Part shown: positions 46,395 to 58,140 of the stretch, piece after piece
Position numbering within the stretch: position 1 is the stretch's first letter
Layout: each line of letters starts with the position of its first letter
Source of the DNA: Papilionanthe hookeriana x Papilionanthe teres
Taxonomy: Eukaryota > Streptophyta > Magnoliopsida > Asparagales > Orchidaceae
DNA length: 64,000 nt
Assembly (NCBI GenBank): GCA_022702705.1
Contig: CM040433.1
Coordinates: 24,677,797-24,741,796, forward strand
Direction: 5' to 3'
Notes under the pieces: model-generated
Database searches by the model: none
Told to the model about the DNA's origin: nothing
The model's input: the letters and a program-made list of their open reading frames with translations, nothing else
Program-made: the position numbers and the translations under genes

Positions 46395-48358
46395 TGACAC
46401 GCCTAAAATATATATATTTTTGCTATATCATTTTACTTATTATTTGATAATATTACACTTTAAAGGAATGTATTTTGTATGTTTTTTGGTTTCAGGTACA
46501 CGAAATAGCGATTGGAGCAAAAAGAAACAAAAACGGTGCAATTTGGAGCAAAAACGAGCAAGAAATGAAATTCTGCCCTGACACCTTTCGATAAGTCTTT
46601 CGATGCTTAATCTCTTTTATACTTTTTGCATATTTTTGAATCAGATTACACTTTAAAGAAAGGTTATTTTTATGCTTATTTTGTAGGGCTATCTGTTACG
46701 AACGCAACGCAACTGAAATGGGGCGAAACGGAGTTGAAACGGAGCCAAACGGAGCGAAATCGTGGAGCCGCCCCGCAGCCTGCTCGCCGACGGTGAGATT
46801 TTCCCGAGACCACCGAAAAGTGGCTGAAAAGCTCGCCGACAGCGAGCTTGAACTCGCCGACAGCGGCCCGGACTACCACGAAACGACTTTTGGCGGTTTT
46901 GGGCCAATATTCGACGTATTTGGAAGCTTTTTCGAAGGGGTGCGTAAGGAAACTCTTGGGAATTCGTCCAAACTCTTTAAAAATGGCGAATATAGGTTAG
47001 AAAAAGGAGAGATTAAGAGAAGATTAGAGAGAAAAAATAGGAGAAAAACTTAGAGGAATGTTTAGGTTCTTAGATTAAGAGTAGAAATGTAGATTTCTAC
47101 CCTTTTGAAGAGATTGTAGAGGAGATTTTTGAGAGAATTTGTAAGGGTTGCATAGATCGACGGGAGACTTTGTGGGAGAGATCTTCCTCTTTCTTTCAAA
47201 GGAAAAAAACTAAGTATTATTTTTCATTATCTTATGATTTTGTTAACATTTATGTAGTGGATTTGCTTTGTTTAAATGAAGTTTCATTTGTGTTTTCTTC
47301 GTGCTTTGTGACGTATCTCTCTTACTCTTTCTTTTTCTTTGGAAATAGTGGCATGAGCTGATTATGCCATTGTTTTCAATTTACTTTTCTTTTCTAATGA
47401 GTAGAATTCATGCTTAGGATTTTGTGATGCATGTTAGAAGTTAATTTAGATATAAATGTGATGGTTTTTACTTGCACTTGCACTTCATTTACATTGCAAT
47501 TAAGGTCTGTTGTAATGTTAAAATTTGTTGTGAAAACATACGATCCGAGAGGGTTATGCTTTCTACAACTAAGTAAGAACCACATTTAAATTCCATGAAT
47601 GGTGAAGTTCATAGAAGTTGAATGCAAATAAATAGGGAAATAATATTCATCGGGCGCAGAATTGGAGATTTTAGAGTGACAGGCTAAAATCCTTAATTCG
47701 GTCCTATCGTTTGGGTGCTAAAGTGTAGATGTTAGCCCTCAGGTGAGGGGAACGTGGGAGCTCCGAGTGGCAATGCAGTATCCTCCCAACTCTAGCTGCA
47801 GATTCAGTAACTAAGCATAGGATTAATCAATGTTCTTTATGCCTGGACCAAAGGGTAAATAATAGGATTGCTCCTATTTGACACATACAATATTAAATGC
47901 ATCTCAATCCTATACATTATCTATTTCATTACATAAGAATAGTAGTTTTAATATCTAAAAAATTCTCCAAACCAACTCATCCAAAAAGGGTTATCTTTAG
48001 AATTATTATTTGCATTTAGTTATAGTTACTTTTACATTTAACACTTGCATTTAGGAGTAGTTGCTAAATAAAACACAATTTTAATCGACATTCTAACTTA
48101 AGGAGTAATTGTAGTAGACTAGAATTTGACTAAAGACCTCTTACTTCACTTCCTCGTAGGATCGATACTGGGATTTTTAAAGAAAACTCTATATTACTTC
48201 AAACGATATGTATACTCGCGTAGTACCCCTAGTGTGTAAAATATTTTCTAATTTTTATATCATTTAAGACTTTGCACACTAGCCGCTATTTATAAATCGG
48301 GTCAAGTTTTTGGTCATCTTTTGGAAGTTAATTTACTGCGTAATTGCGGGTCGGGTCA
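46395..48358 (+). repeat. 5' LTR (1964 bp)
   Basis: Aligns with 53650-55640 from end to end with scattered substitutions and a few indels. It contains a GC-rich patch near 46700-46900 with CTCGCCGACGG-type inverted repeats, and an open frame of 111 codons (46718-47053) that is also open in the 3' LTR. The remainder is AT-rich. Confidence 0.95.
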
Positions 48359-48365
48359 AGTTTTT

Positions 48366-48382
48366 TGGCGCCGTTGCCGGGA
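48366..48382 (+). promoter_or_regulatory. Primer binding site of the Athila-type element
   Basis: TGGCGCCGTTGCCGGGA is the primer-site sequence typical of the Athila/Tat branch. It lies 7 bp after the LTR end. Confidence 0.85.
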
Positions 48383-48614
48383 GGCTCCGGTAAGAACTTT
48401 AGGAGAATTTTAGTTGAAGCAATTAGGCTTAAATTTGGAAAACTGTAGTGTAATAAAAACTATTTTTGTGTGAAAAATTTTTTGTTTTATGAAACATTGT
48501 TGTGAAAAAATTGTTTGTGTGAAAAATATGGTGTTCGTAAAAATATTTTGTTGTGTTGAATATATTTCGTCGTTTATTTGTTTAATTGTTAATATATTAT
48601 TTATTGTGTTACGT

Positions 48615-50440
48615 ATGCGAAACAAAGGATCTGTAGGACTTGTGCCTTATGATCCCGAGTTTGAAGAAAATAAAAAAATAAAAATTCAGAAAGGACTCAA
48701 AAAACTAGAAGTGGAAATGGAAAACTTTCAAGATAATAAATTGGAAAATCATCATAAATTATTGAGGGATTGCATAAATCCTACGACAGATGAAATTCAC
48801 TTAAGTATACAATACCTCGTCGTAGAAGCTGACTCATTTGAAATAAATTCTGAGATTATCCAACCAGTGCGTAACAATCAGCTTAGAGGAACTCCTTTGG
48901 AGGAACCCTATTTACACTTATCAAATTTTCTAGAACTTTCGTGCTACATTTCATTATAACGGTATGTCGGACGATGTCGTTAGACTAAGGCATTTTCCTT
49001 TCTCACTAAGGGATAAGGCTAAAATATGGTTATATTCATTAAGCACTCGACTCTATTAAAAATCGGGAGGAGTTAAGTCAGAAATTCCTAGCTAAGTATT
49101 TTCCACCTTCAAGGACTACTAAACTTAGAAACGATATTATCTCATTTTGTCAATATGAAGGGGAATCAATATACGAAGCCTGGGAAAGATTTAAGGAACT
49201 CCTAAGAAAGTGTCCTCACCATGATCTGTCCGATTGGTTAATCATTCAAACTTTTTATAATGGGTTAGTAAGATCCCTTAGGTCTATAATTGATGCTGTC
49301 GCTAGTGGATCATTAATTTCAAAATCATTTGATGAAGTGTATGCATTAATTGAAGAAATGACTACAAATGAATTTCAATGGCCCTCTACAAGGGTAAATC
49401 ATAAAAATGTGGCTAGTGTTCATGATACGGATATAATTACAATTCTTGTATCTCGACATTACGCAATATCAAGGAAGTTGGACCAATTTGGAATGAACCA
49501 ACCTCAATTTACTCCTGTAAGTGAGGAAAGTTCATTAGGGTGTATAATTGATTCTAAATTATCATATGAGACTTTAAATACCATAAATAACTCGTACTCT
49601 AACTTTTACAACCCAGGTTGGGAGAACCATCCTAAATTTAACTGGAATCCTACTACTGATGATGGAAACCAACAATGGGAAAATAATCATGCAAATCCTA
49701 ATGGAAGTTGGAATAATTACGGGAACATAAACTATAGACTTTCATATCCACCGTACTCTAACAATGAACAACAATTTGAGGGTAAGAAGATGTCCGTGGA
49801 AGAAGTGGTATTGCAAATGGGAAACCAGCAGCAAAGTCAAAATGTTGCGATTAGAAACATAGAGAATCAACTGGGACAAATTGCTAATTCACTTAGCAAT
49901 AGACCTCAAGGAACACTTCCTAGCAACATTGAGATCAACCCTAAAGAGAACACTAATGAACAAATAGAAGCTGTCAAATTAAAAAGTGGAAAAGAAATAG
50001 ATGATGTGGTTAGAAAAGAGAAAGATGTTGTGAGAGAAACAACAGAAACTAAAAGGCCTGAAGAACATGTTTCTAAGGATCTGGAAAAATTAATATCTCC
50101 AACTAAAATCAATTTGGAAAAACCACCACCTCCATTTCCTCAAAGACTTAGACAGCATGAGTTAGATAAAAAATTTTTAAAGTTTATGAAAGTACTTAAG
50201 AAGTTAACGATAAATATTCCTATCACTGAAGCTTTGGAACAGATGCCAAGTTATGCAAAGTTTATAAAGGATATATTAAACAAGAAAAGGAAATTTGGGG
50301 ATTATGAGGCAGTTGCACTAAGTGAGGAGTGCAGCGCTATACTTCAGAAAACTTTTCCTTGGAAACTTAAAGATCCTTGTAGCTTTACAATTCCTTGTGC
50401 AATTGGAGAAAAATTATGTGCAAAAGCTTTATGTGATTTA
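48615..50440 (+). pseudogene. Athila-type gag
   Basis: The start is MRNKGSVGLVPYD at 48615. Then LHLSNFLEL, and after a frame change MSDDVVRLRHFPFSLRDKAK and IWLYSLST. After a second change near 49050 come LSQKFLAKYFPPSRTTKLRN, IISFCQYEGESIYEAWERFK and RKCPHHDLSDWLIIQTFYNG, the classic Athila/Ty3 gag domain. The long open frame 49337-50443 holds an asparagine/tryptophan-rich segment (WENHPKFNWNP) and a coiled-coil-like IRNIENQLGQIANSLSNRPQG. Only two frameshifts are seen, so decay is modest. It forms the capsid of the element. Confidence 0.85.
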
Positions 50441-50728
50441 TGAGTGAGCATTAATGTGATGCCTCTATCTATATTTAGAAGGTTAGGTTTAATCGATATT
50501 TCTCCCACTACTGTAACCCTTATGTTAGCCGATCGATCTATCATGTATCCAAAAGGAGTTATAGAAGACGTGCTTGTTAAAGTGGATAAATTTATCTTTC
50601 CTTTGGACTTTATTGTATTAGATATGGAGGAAGATAAAGAAGTTCCAATTATTTTAGGAAGACCTTTCCTTGTTACTTGGACAAGCTATGATAGATGCGC
50701 AAAAAGGAGAGTCGACTATGAATATTAA
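50380..50728 (+). pseudogene. Athila-type protease with stop in the active site
   Basis: IPCAIGEKLCAKALCDL is followed by TGA (50441-50443) and VSINVMPLSIFRRLGL. In relatives the motif is DLGAS; here the glycine codon is a stop and the alanine is valine. TTVTLMLADRSIMYPKGVIE, DVLVKVDKFIFPLDFIVLDM and EVPIILGRPFL follow, so the domain is otherwise complete. A frame change near 50685 moves to the next ORF. Confidence 0.85.
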
Positions 50729-51503
50729 TGACCATGAAGTCACTTTTGATGTATTAAAGACTATGAAATTTCCAGCTGAGAGAAAAGATGATGATTGTTT
50801 TTTGATGGATAAAATTGATTATCTAAGTAAAGAACATTTCCGAGAAAGTTTTGAGAGTAAGTTAACAAATGAGATTGAAATAGACTTTCATAATGAGTCA
50901 AAAATGTTATGTAAAGAAGACTGTATGTATGTTCAGGAGAGGTGTGAAATGATGGATGCTACCAAAAATAGTAAACTTTTAGTTCCATCTCTTGAAAAAT
51001 CTCATGAACTTAAGATGAATGTACCCCATACAATTTTAAAGCCTATCCATTTAGGGAATTCATCTACACAACCAGTCTTAATATCTTTAGATGTGACTCA
51101 ATCACAAGAAAAACCTGAATTGAATGATGAACAAGATAAAATTATGGAACTAAGACTTGGAAGAGAATTTGAGGATATATGTCTAAAGAACTTTGAGTTG
51201 AGAAAAGAGGATAAGAATATTGAAAGACCACTGGAAGAAATTCCTAAGGAATTAAAAAAATCTATTTTCTCAACTAAGATAGATCCTCCATCATTTAATA
51301 ATTATAAAGGGGAAGAATTGGAAGATAACTTGAATCATAAGAGTGACATAGAAGAATTTGATCTTGAATCCGAATTATTTAAAGAGAATCGATCCAAAAT
51401 TTGGAAGATATTGAAGTATCTTATAAAGATCCATTTCTTATCAATTTCAAGGATGATATTAATATGCAATTTCGTAAAATCAATAGAAGAATATTGGATC
51501 TAG
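50670..51503 (+). pseudogene. Charged post-protease ORF reaching the pre-RT linker
   Basis: This 277-codon open frame begins with the end of the protease region (QAMIDAQKGESTMNINDHEV). It is rich in acidic and lysine residues and contains LKPIHLGNSSTQPVLIS, which resembles the HLKYAYLGE..T.PVIIS linker just before Athila RT. Thereafter no RT motif appears. After a frame change coding-like text continues (FEDFIGIPGSGNDWAIDRG, ending KPSALWEATHSYQC) to a stop at about 51732. This suggests that a deletion removed the pol enzymes. Confidence 0.65.
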
Positions 51504-52481
51504 AAGGAAATATGAGGAACAACGATATAAATCCAACGAAATTGAAAAGCTAAATGAAAAATTAAAATTTGAGGATTTTATAGGAATCCCTGGATCTGGA
51601 AATGATTGGGCGATTGATCGAGGATTACTTAAATTGAATTTTGATCCAGGTGGAATCATTTGTCAGGCTAATGACATTAAACCAAGCGCTTTATGGGAGG
51701 CAACTCATAGTTATCAGTGTGTTTTGATTTAGTATGTTTTGAGAGACATGATTGTTAGTGTTGTAAGATGTTTGCTTTTTAATGTATTGATAAGTTTGAT
51801 TGATGATTGGTAGATGTTTAGATTGTTAGTAGTTTGATCTTTGTGTGTCTTGAGGGAGGTGATTCCTTAACTTCTTATTATAGTTTCATCTTAATTTGTT
51901 ACTTCCTTTCTACAACTTTATTTTCATTAGGTAGGAGTCGCGAACCTATTTGATGAATACCATATGGATGATCTCACACTATCTTTATAACTGTTAGATG
52001 TGCTTAATTATAAAGATTAGGTGATGCCTGAGATTGGTGTCCAGAAACAAATTTATCAGGGGTAATCTTATCTTTGAGATTATAATCTATAATATCATTT
52101 GAAAGTACCTAATTTACAAGTGTAGTGATTCCTTTAGAAATTGAAGGTAACATAGTGAGATTGGATGAGTTAAAGGATGAAATATCCTCATTAATCATTT
52201 GTGTTTGTATTTATTATATGTGTGTTTATATTTGTGTTACAACTTTATTTAGGTCTTGAAGAACATTTTATATTCCCTTGCTGATACCTGCTATGCTAGT
52301 TAGACTTTGGTTTAGTTAATTTCATTCTGGCATGATTAGTTTAGATTTACTTTCTGCTGCATATTGTTCTGTCCTAATGAATAATTGTAAATAATTTTGA
52401 TAGACATTTGTGGTAGATAAATTTCTAAATTGTTTTCTTCATGCTCATATTTTCTGTACTGAATGCTATATATGTTAAAAA

Positions 52482-52494
52482 TTAAGTTTGGGGG
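52482..52494 (+). promoter_or_regulatory. Extra polypurine-tract copy 1
   Basis: TTAAGTTTGGGGG is the same core as the genuine tract at 53632. Confidence 0.6.
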
Positions 52495-52710
52495 CAGGAA
52501 GAGAAATAAAATTTTAATGTGAAAATACTTCCTTTTAGTGTAATTTTATTACAAGCATGTTTTAGATTAGATTTACTTTCTCCTACAGTCATTTTATCCT
52601 GATTATGCATGAATATGAATTTGATAGAATGTTGTAGTAGTAAGTATATTCAATCTTTACCTTTTCTTCCTGCTATATTTTATGAAATTAATTGCAAAAT
52701 ATTTTACAAT

Positions 52711-52724
52711 TTAAGTTTGGGGGG
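52711..52724 (+). promoter_or_regulatory. Extra polypurine-tract copy 2
   Basis: TTAAGTTTGGGGGG lies 229 bp after copy 1, at the same place in the duplicated unit. Confidence 0.6.
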
Positions 52725-53631
52725 AAGAAAAATATTAACTCTTATTTGTTCTCAATTGTTATATTTTCAAAAAAATTATTAACATAACTTATGGCAATTG
52801 TACCTCGCTTGAGATAACTAAAACTTTTTATTTTAGTTGAATATTATGGAAGGATTGGATGAAAGTTTTTAGTAATAAAGGTTAATTTTATAAGAGTAAG
52901 ATATTTGGTATGAAAGATTTTGATTATAGTTAACTATTTAAAATAAAGAAAACTGTATTTTTTGAAATGTTAAGAGACTTAAAGTATTGTATGTTAAAAA
53001 GAGATTGTGACTTTATGATGAATAATAAGGCTCATACCTAATTATAAAGTAAGGATGTGTTTCAAGTTTGAACTTTAGAAAGAATAGAGTGAAGTTCAAA
53101 ATCATTACATGCTCTCCAGATATAGTAATCCTCATCTTAAAAAAAAAAGAGAGAGAAAAAGAAAAGAGAGTAAAAAAAAATGGGGATTGAAAATGATCCC
53201 GAAAGAAAAGAGAAAAAAAGAAAAGAAAAAGATTTATGAGGAGAAGCTTGAGGAGATGCCTAATAAAAAATTGGCTTCACTCAAATCACCATAAAGGGAG
53301 AACTTGATTTCATTTCTGAATTTATAATTAAAATATTAGCCTACATTCTGATGAAGTTTACATGAACTTTTTTTTCACATAATCTTTCAAGGCATTCTTA
53401 ATGTAATAAATTATGGTTTATCTTGAAATAAATAGAAGACTAGAACCCTTAGACTTGATTGCTGAATATTCTTATACTTGTAGTGTTAACCTCGAGTTAC
53501 TCGAATTTATTTCTAAAAGTCTAACCAATATATTCTTTTGAATGAAAAATTTTAGTGTATTACAAGTGAAAAGTACATTGCCTTGAGTTATATTTTTATG
53601 TAGTAAAAGTGTTACTTGAGGACAAGTAACG

Positions 53632-53645
53632 CTTAAGTTTGGGGG
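53632..53645 (+). promoter_or_regulatory. Polypurine tract adjacent to the 3' LTR
   Basis: CTTAAGTTTGGGGG ends 4 bp before the LTR start TGACACG. Confidence 0.85.
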
Positions 53646-53649
53646 ATTT

Positions 53650-55640
53650 TGACACGCCTAAAATATATATGTTTTTTGCTATATCATTTTACTTATTTTT
53701 TGATGATATTACACTTTAAAGGAAGATATTTTGTATGTTTTTTGGTTTTAGGTACAAGAAATGGCGATTGGAGCAAAAGGAAACAAAAAAGGTGCAATTT
53801 GGAGCAAAAACGAGCAAGAAATGAAATTTTGCCCTGACACCTTTCGATAAGTCTTTCGATGCTTAATCTCTTTTATACTTTTTGCATATTTTTGAATGAG
53901 ATTACACTTTAAAGAAATGTTATTTTTATGCTTATTTTGTAGGGCTATCTGTTACGAACGCAACGCAACTGAAATGGGGCGAAACAGAGTTGAAACGGAG
54001 CCAAACGGAGCGAAACCGTGGAGCCACGCAGCAGTCTGCTCGCCGATGGCGAGATCGATCTCGCCGACGGCGAGATTTTCCCGAGACCACCAAAAAGGGG
54101 CCGAAAAGCTCGCCGACAGCGAGCTCGAACTCGCCTACAGCGGTCCGGGCGACCACGAACCGACTTTTGGCAGTTTTGGGCCAATATTCGACGTATTTGG
54201 ACGCTTTTTCGAAGGGGTGCGTAAGGAAACTCTTGGGAATTCGTCCAAACTCTTTAAAAATGATGAATATATGTTAGAAAAAGGAGAGATTAAGAGAAGA
54301 TTAGAGAGAAAAAATTGGAGAAAAACTTAGAGGAATGTTTAGGATTCTTAGATTAAGAGTAGAAATGTAGATTTCTACCCTTTTGGAGAGATTGGAGAGG
54401 AAATTTTGAGAGAATTTGTAAGAGATTGTACGAGCATTGCATGGATCGACGGGAGACTTTGTGGGAGAGATTTTCCTCTTTCTTTCAAAGGAAAAAAGCT
54501 AAGTGTTGTTTTTCATTATCTTATGATTTTGTAAAAATTTATGTAGTGGATTTGCTTTGTTTAAATGAAGTTTCATTTGCGTTTTCTTCGTGCTTTGTGA
54601 CGTATCTCTCTTACTCTTTCTTTTTCTTTGGAAATAGTGGCATGAGATGATTATGCCATTGTTTTCAATTTACTTTTCTTTTCTAATGAGTAGAATTCAT
54701 GCTTAGGATTTTGTGATGCATGTTAGAAGTTAATTTAGATATAAATGTGATGGTTTTTACTTGCACTTCATTTACATTGCAATTAAGGCCTGTTGTAATG
54801 TTAAAATTTGTTGTCAAAACATACGATCCAAGAGGGCTATGTTTTCTACAACTAAGTACGAACCACATTTAAATTTCATGAATGGTGAAGTTCATAGAAG
54901 TTGAATGCAAATAAATAGGGAAATAATATTCATCGGGCGCAGAATTGGAGATTTTAGAGTGACAGACTAAAATCCTTAATTCGGTCCTATCGTTTGGGTG
55001 CTAAAGTGTAGATGTTAGCCCTCAGACGAGGGGAACGTGGGAGCTTCGAAGTGGCAGCCGGTATCCTCTCAGCCTAGCCGCAGATTCAGTAACCAAGCAT
55101 AGGATTAGTCAATGTTCTTTATGCCTGGACCAAAGGGTAAAGAATAGAATTGCTCCTATTTGGCACATACAATATTAAATGCATCTCAATACTATACATT
55201 ATCTATTTCATTACATAAGAATAGTAGTTTTAATATCTCAAAAATTCTCCAAACCAATTCATCCAAAAAGGGTTATCTTTAGAATTATTATTTGCATTTA
55301 GTTATAGTTACTTTTACATTTAACACTTGCATTTAGGAGTAGTTGCTAGATAAAACACAATTTTAATCGACATTCCAACTTAAGGAGTAATTGTAGTAGA
55401 CTAGAATTTGACTAAAGACCTCTTACTTCACTTCCTTGTGGGATCGATACTGGGGTTTTTAAAGAAAACTCTATATTACTTGAAACGATACGTATACTTG
55501 CGTAGTACCCCTAGTGTGTAAAATATTTTTTAATTTTTATATCATTTAAGACTTTGCACACTAGCTGTTATTTATAAATTGGGTCAAGTTTTTGGCCATC
55601 TTTTGGAAGTTAATTTACTGCGTAATTGCGGGTCGGGTCA
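53650..55640 (+). repeat. 3' LTR (1991 bp)
   Basis: Matches the 5' LTR. A 21-bp extra unit in the GC-rich patch near 54050 (a repeat of the GCGAGATCGATCTCGCCGAC type) accounts for most of the length difference. The open frame corresponding to 46718-47053 continues here to 54330 because the extra unit is a multiple of three. Confidence 0.95.
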
Positions 55641-55645
55641 TATAA

Positions 55646-56660
55646 CATATATGCAGCCGGTCGAACTGAAAAGGCAGGTCGATCAATTTGAGACGATCGA
55701 TCCAACTCATAAGAGTGGGTGATCAAACTGAAACAGTTAATCAAACTTAAAGTGATCAATTGATCATGCCAGGGCAGTCGATCAAACAAAAGTGATTGGA
55801 AGATCAAAGCGGAGGGGACGATCGAACCTAAATGACAGGGTGAACTGACTGGAGCGGCCGATCAAACCCAAAGTGATTAACTAATCATGTTGAGGTGACT
55901 GATCAAACCGAAGTGATCAGTGATCAGACTGGATTGGTTGAGCAAACCCAAATAACTGGGTGATTGACCTGGGTTAGCCAATAAAACCCAAAGTGATAAG
56001 TAGATTGAGTCAAGGAGTTCGATCAAACTTAAGTGGGTAATCGAACCAGTGCGATCGATTGAACCCAAAAGAGTGGATGATCAACTCAGGATGGCCATTC
56101 AAATTGAAAGTGATCGGTTGATCGTGTCAGGGTGGCCAGTCAAACTAAAGTGATCAGGTGATCGTTTCAAAGTGGTCGATCGAATCCAAAAGAGTAGATG
56201 ATCAGCTTGGGACAACTGATAAGATCAAAGTGATCAGTTGATCATGTCGAGACAACCGACCAAACTAAAGTGGGTGATCGAACAAGTGTGGTCAGTCAAA
56301 CCCAAAAGAATGAGTGATTTCCCAATACACTAATCAAACTAAAAGTGATCGACCCGATTGTACCGAGGAGGCCGATTGAATTGAAGTGATCAGGTTATCA
56401 AACTAGATTTGCTGATCAAACCCAAAAGAGTGGGTGATCAACCTAAGACGGCTAATCAAACAACAGCTAATCAAACTGAAGTGGATGATCAAACCAGTGT
56501 GGTCGATCGAACCCAAAAGAATGGGTGATCAGCCCTGATTGGTCGATCAAACCCATAGCTAGGGATCAAACCATTGCAGTCGATTGAACCCAAAATATCA
56601 TGCAGTCGGTCTAAGACAACTAGTCGAACCCAAAGTGGTCATGTGATCAACATGCAATAT
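55646..56660. repeat. GATC-rich degenerate minisatellite
   Basis: About 1 kb is built of variable units around GATCAAACCCAAA, AGTGATC and TTGATCATGTC, with GTGGTCGATCGAACC variants, repeating every 30-70 bases. Spacing and order vary, so the array is old or was rearranged. It begins immediately right of the Athila target duplication. No coding region is present. Confidence 0.75.
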
Positions 56661-58140
56661 GCAAAATGTCACAAATAATCATACACTTGTAGTATAGCCC
56701 AAAGGCGCTCGGCAGAGCATCAAACTTTCTCTAACAACCTCATGTAGTTTATAGGGTTGAATTAATGGAAAGTTATGTCAACATTGTATCATGTGAAGCA
56801 ACATAACATTGCCATCCATTTGCCAAGCATGGAGCAAAGATTTTACTCTCAAATAGAGCTCTTCACGATCAGGCAAATGACGACCAAAGGGACGTCATCG
56901 TCATCTCTTCCTTAGATTTCTCTTGTCCACCCAAGGGAAACCATTGGAGCAAATGACATGATCTTACCAAACCTCATCATTTGTAGCATTTTGGTGCAAG
57001 GCACTAGGGAATACTCAGATTCGTTGGGGGGATGTCCTCGAACGGCTTCCCATCCTAAAAGCCTTCTCCAAGCAAAAAAAAAAAAAACCTCAGTTCTTAA
57101 TCCTCTACACAACTAGACCTAGGGGCTCCAAAAAGAAAAATGAGAGAGTTTAAGGAGTTATACTTCCACGGTGATTGTCTGACATCTGACAGTTTTTGAG
57201 AATAGGCTCTTGTAATCGTAGGAGAGACTGGTGAAGTTCCAAGCTTCGATATAGTCTCTTCTCCAAAAGACGGTGAAGCTCTCCCTGTAATGAGGTTCTG
57301 GAAATGTCACGAACTCCGAATAAGGTCATTGTTCCAAGAATGACAAAGCTCTCCTCAAGAAGGAGAATCTGGTAAGGCTTCGAGCAGGAAACCTTCTCTT
57401 CTCTCTATTTTCTTTGACGAAATGGCGGCCAGAAAAGAGGAAGTTGTAAGAGAAGCGGAGAAAATGATGAAGATTAAGAAGAAGAAGAAAAAATGGAAGA
57501 ACTTCCCAATTCCTCAAACTCTTCTCCAAGACCTCTCCTCCATTAGCACACCAGCTTCCTCAAGCTCCCCCTTTCTCCAAGCAAACCTCCAAATGATCTC
57601 CTTTTCCCAAATGGCTGGCTCCCCAGTTATGCACAACAAAAGGCGCTTATCTCATTGTTAATGGGAAAGAAATGATCCTTACCACATATAGGAACATCCT
57701 AGGTGAGAACTAGGACCGGTTTGTGACCAATTTCCACCAATTAAATAGCTTCCCGTCGGAAAACAAGAACCATATGGTGAAATGCATTCCAGCGGCATGG
57801 ATACACCATGGTTACAGCATGGTCATGATGCTCTATAGACGTCACGAATGGGCTTCTGGCATGGCCACGCCCGAAGGGTGGCGTAAATATATCACCCACT
57901 CTATCTGGTAGGCGTGGCTGTCCCGACCTCGAGTGTGGTCATACCGCAAGGCCCAGATCGAAGTGATAAGGGAAGACTTGGCGTGTCCATGCTCAAAATT
58001 GATGTTGTCACGCTACAAGACAGGCTTGGCCACGCCTAATTTAGGGGTGGTCACGTCGAGCCCATCTAGACTGAATCCTTTTTTTGAGAGATCTTACGCC
58101 GCTTTTGAACATGAAAAAGCCTACCCTAAGCAAAAATGAC
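56661..58140. other. Stretch without recognised gene
   Basis: A lysine-rich open frame at 57422-57661 (79 codons, MAARKEEVVREAEKM) has no known domain. Between 57780 and 58080 TGGCCACGCC and its complement GGCGTGGC or GGTGGTCACG recur several times, suggesting decayed inverted or tandem repeats, perhaps of an LTR. Confidence 0.35.

Larger units (their letters stand above)
51733..53630 (+). other. Non-coding 3' part of the Athila-type element
   Basis: No domain is seen. It includes a roughly 230-bp imperfect tandem duplication (about 52270-52500 and 52500-52730), each copy ending in AAGTTTGGGGG. It also has a lysine-rich purine tract at 53139-53260 whose translation (53109-53294) is probably fortuitous. 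Athila elements often carry long non-coding or env-like DNA here. Confidence 0.6.
46395..55640 (+). mobile_element. Athila-type LTR element lacking RT, RNase H and integrase (9.25 kb)
   Basis: Two nearly identical LTRs (46395-48358 and 53650-55640) begin TGACACGCC and end GGGTCGGGTCA. The 5-bp target duplication TATAA is exact at 46390-46394 and 55641-55645. A primer site TGGCGCCGTTGCCGGG follows the 5' LTR, and AAGTTTGGGGG precedes the 3' LTR. The internal part holds Athila-like gag and protease and an ORF reaching the linker before RT. Then the coding part ends and about 1.9 kb of non-coding DNA follows. The copy is non-autonomous and must have used proteins from relatives. Confidence 0.9.

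Noticed and set aside
53109..53294. Lysine-rich 61-codon protein
   Set aside because: A purine tract in the non-coding part of the Athila element explains the composition; no domain or conservation is visible.
55646..56660. CRISPR-like array
   Set aside because: Units are irregular in length and sequence, there are no constant spacers, and the setting is a plant genome.
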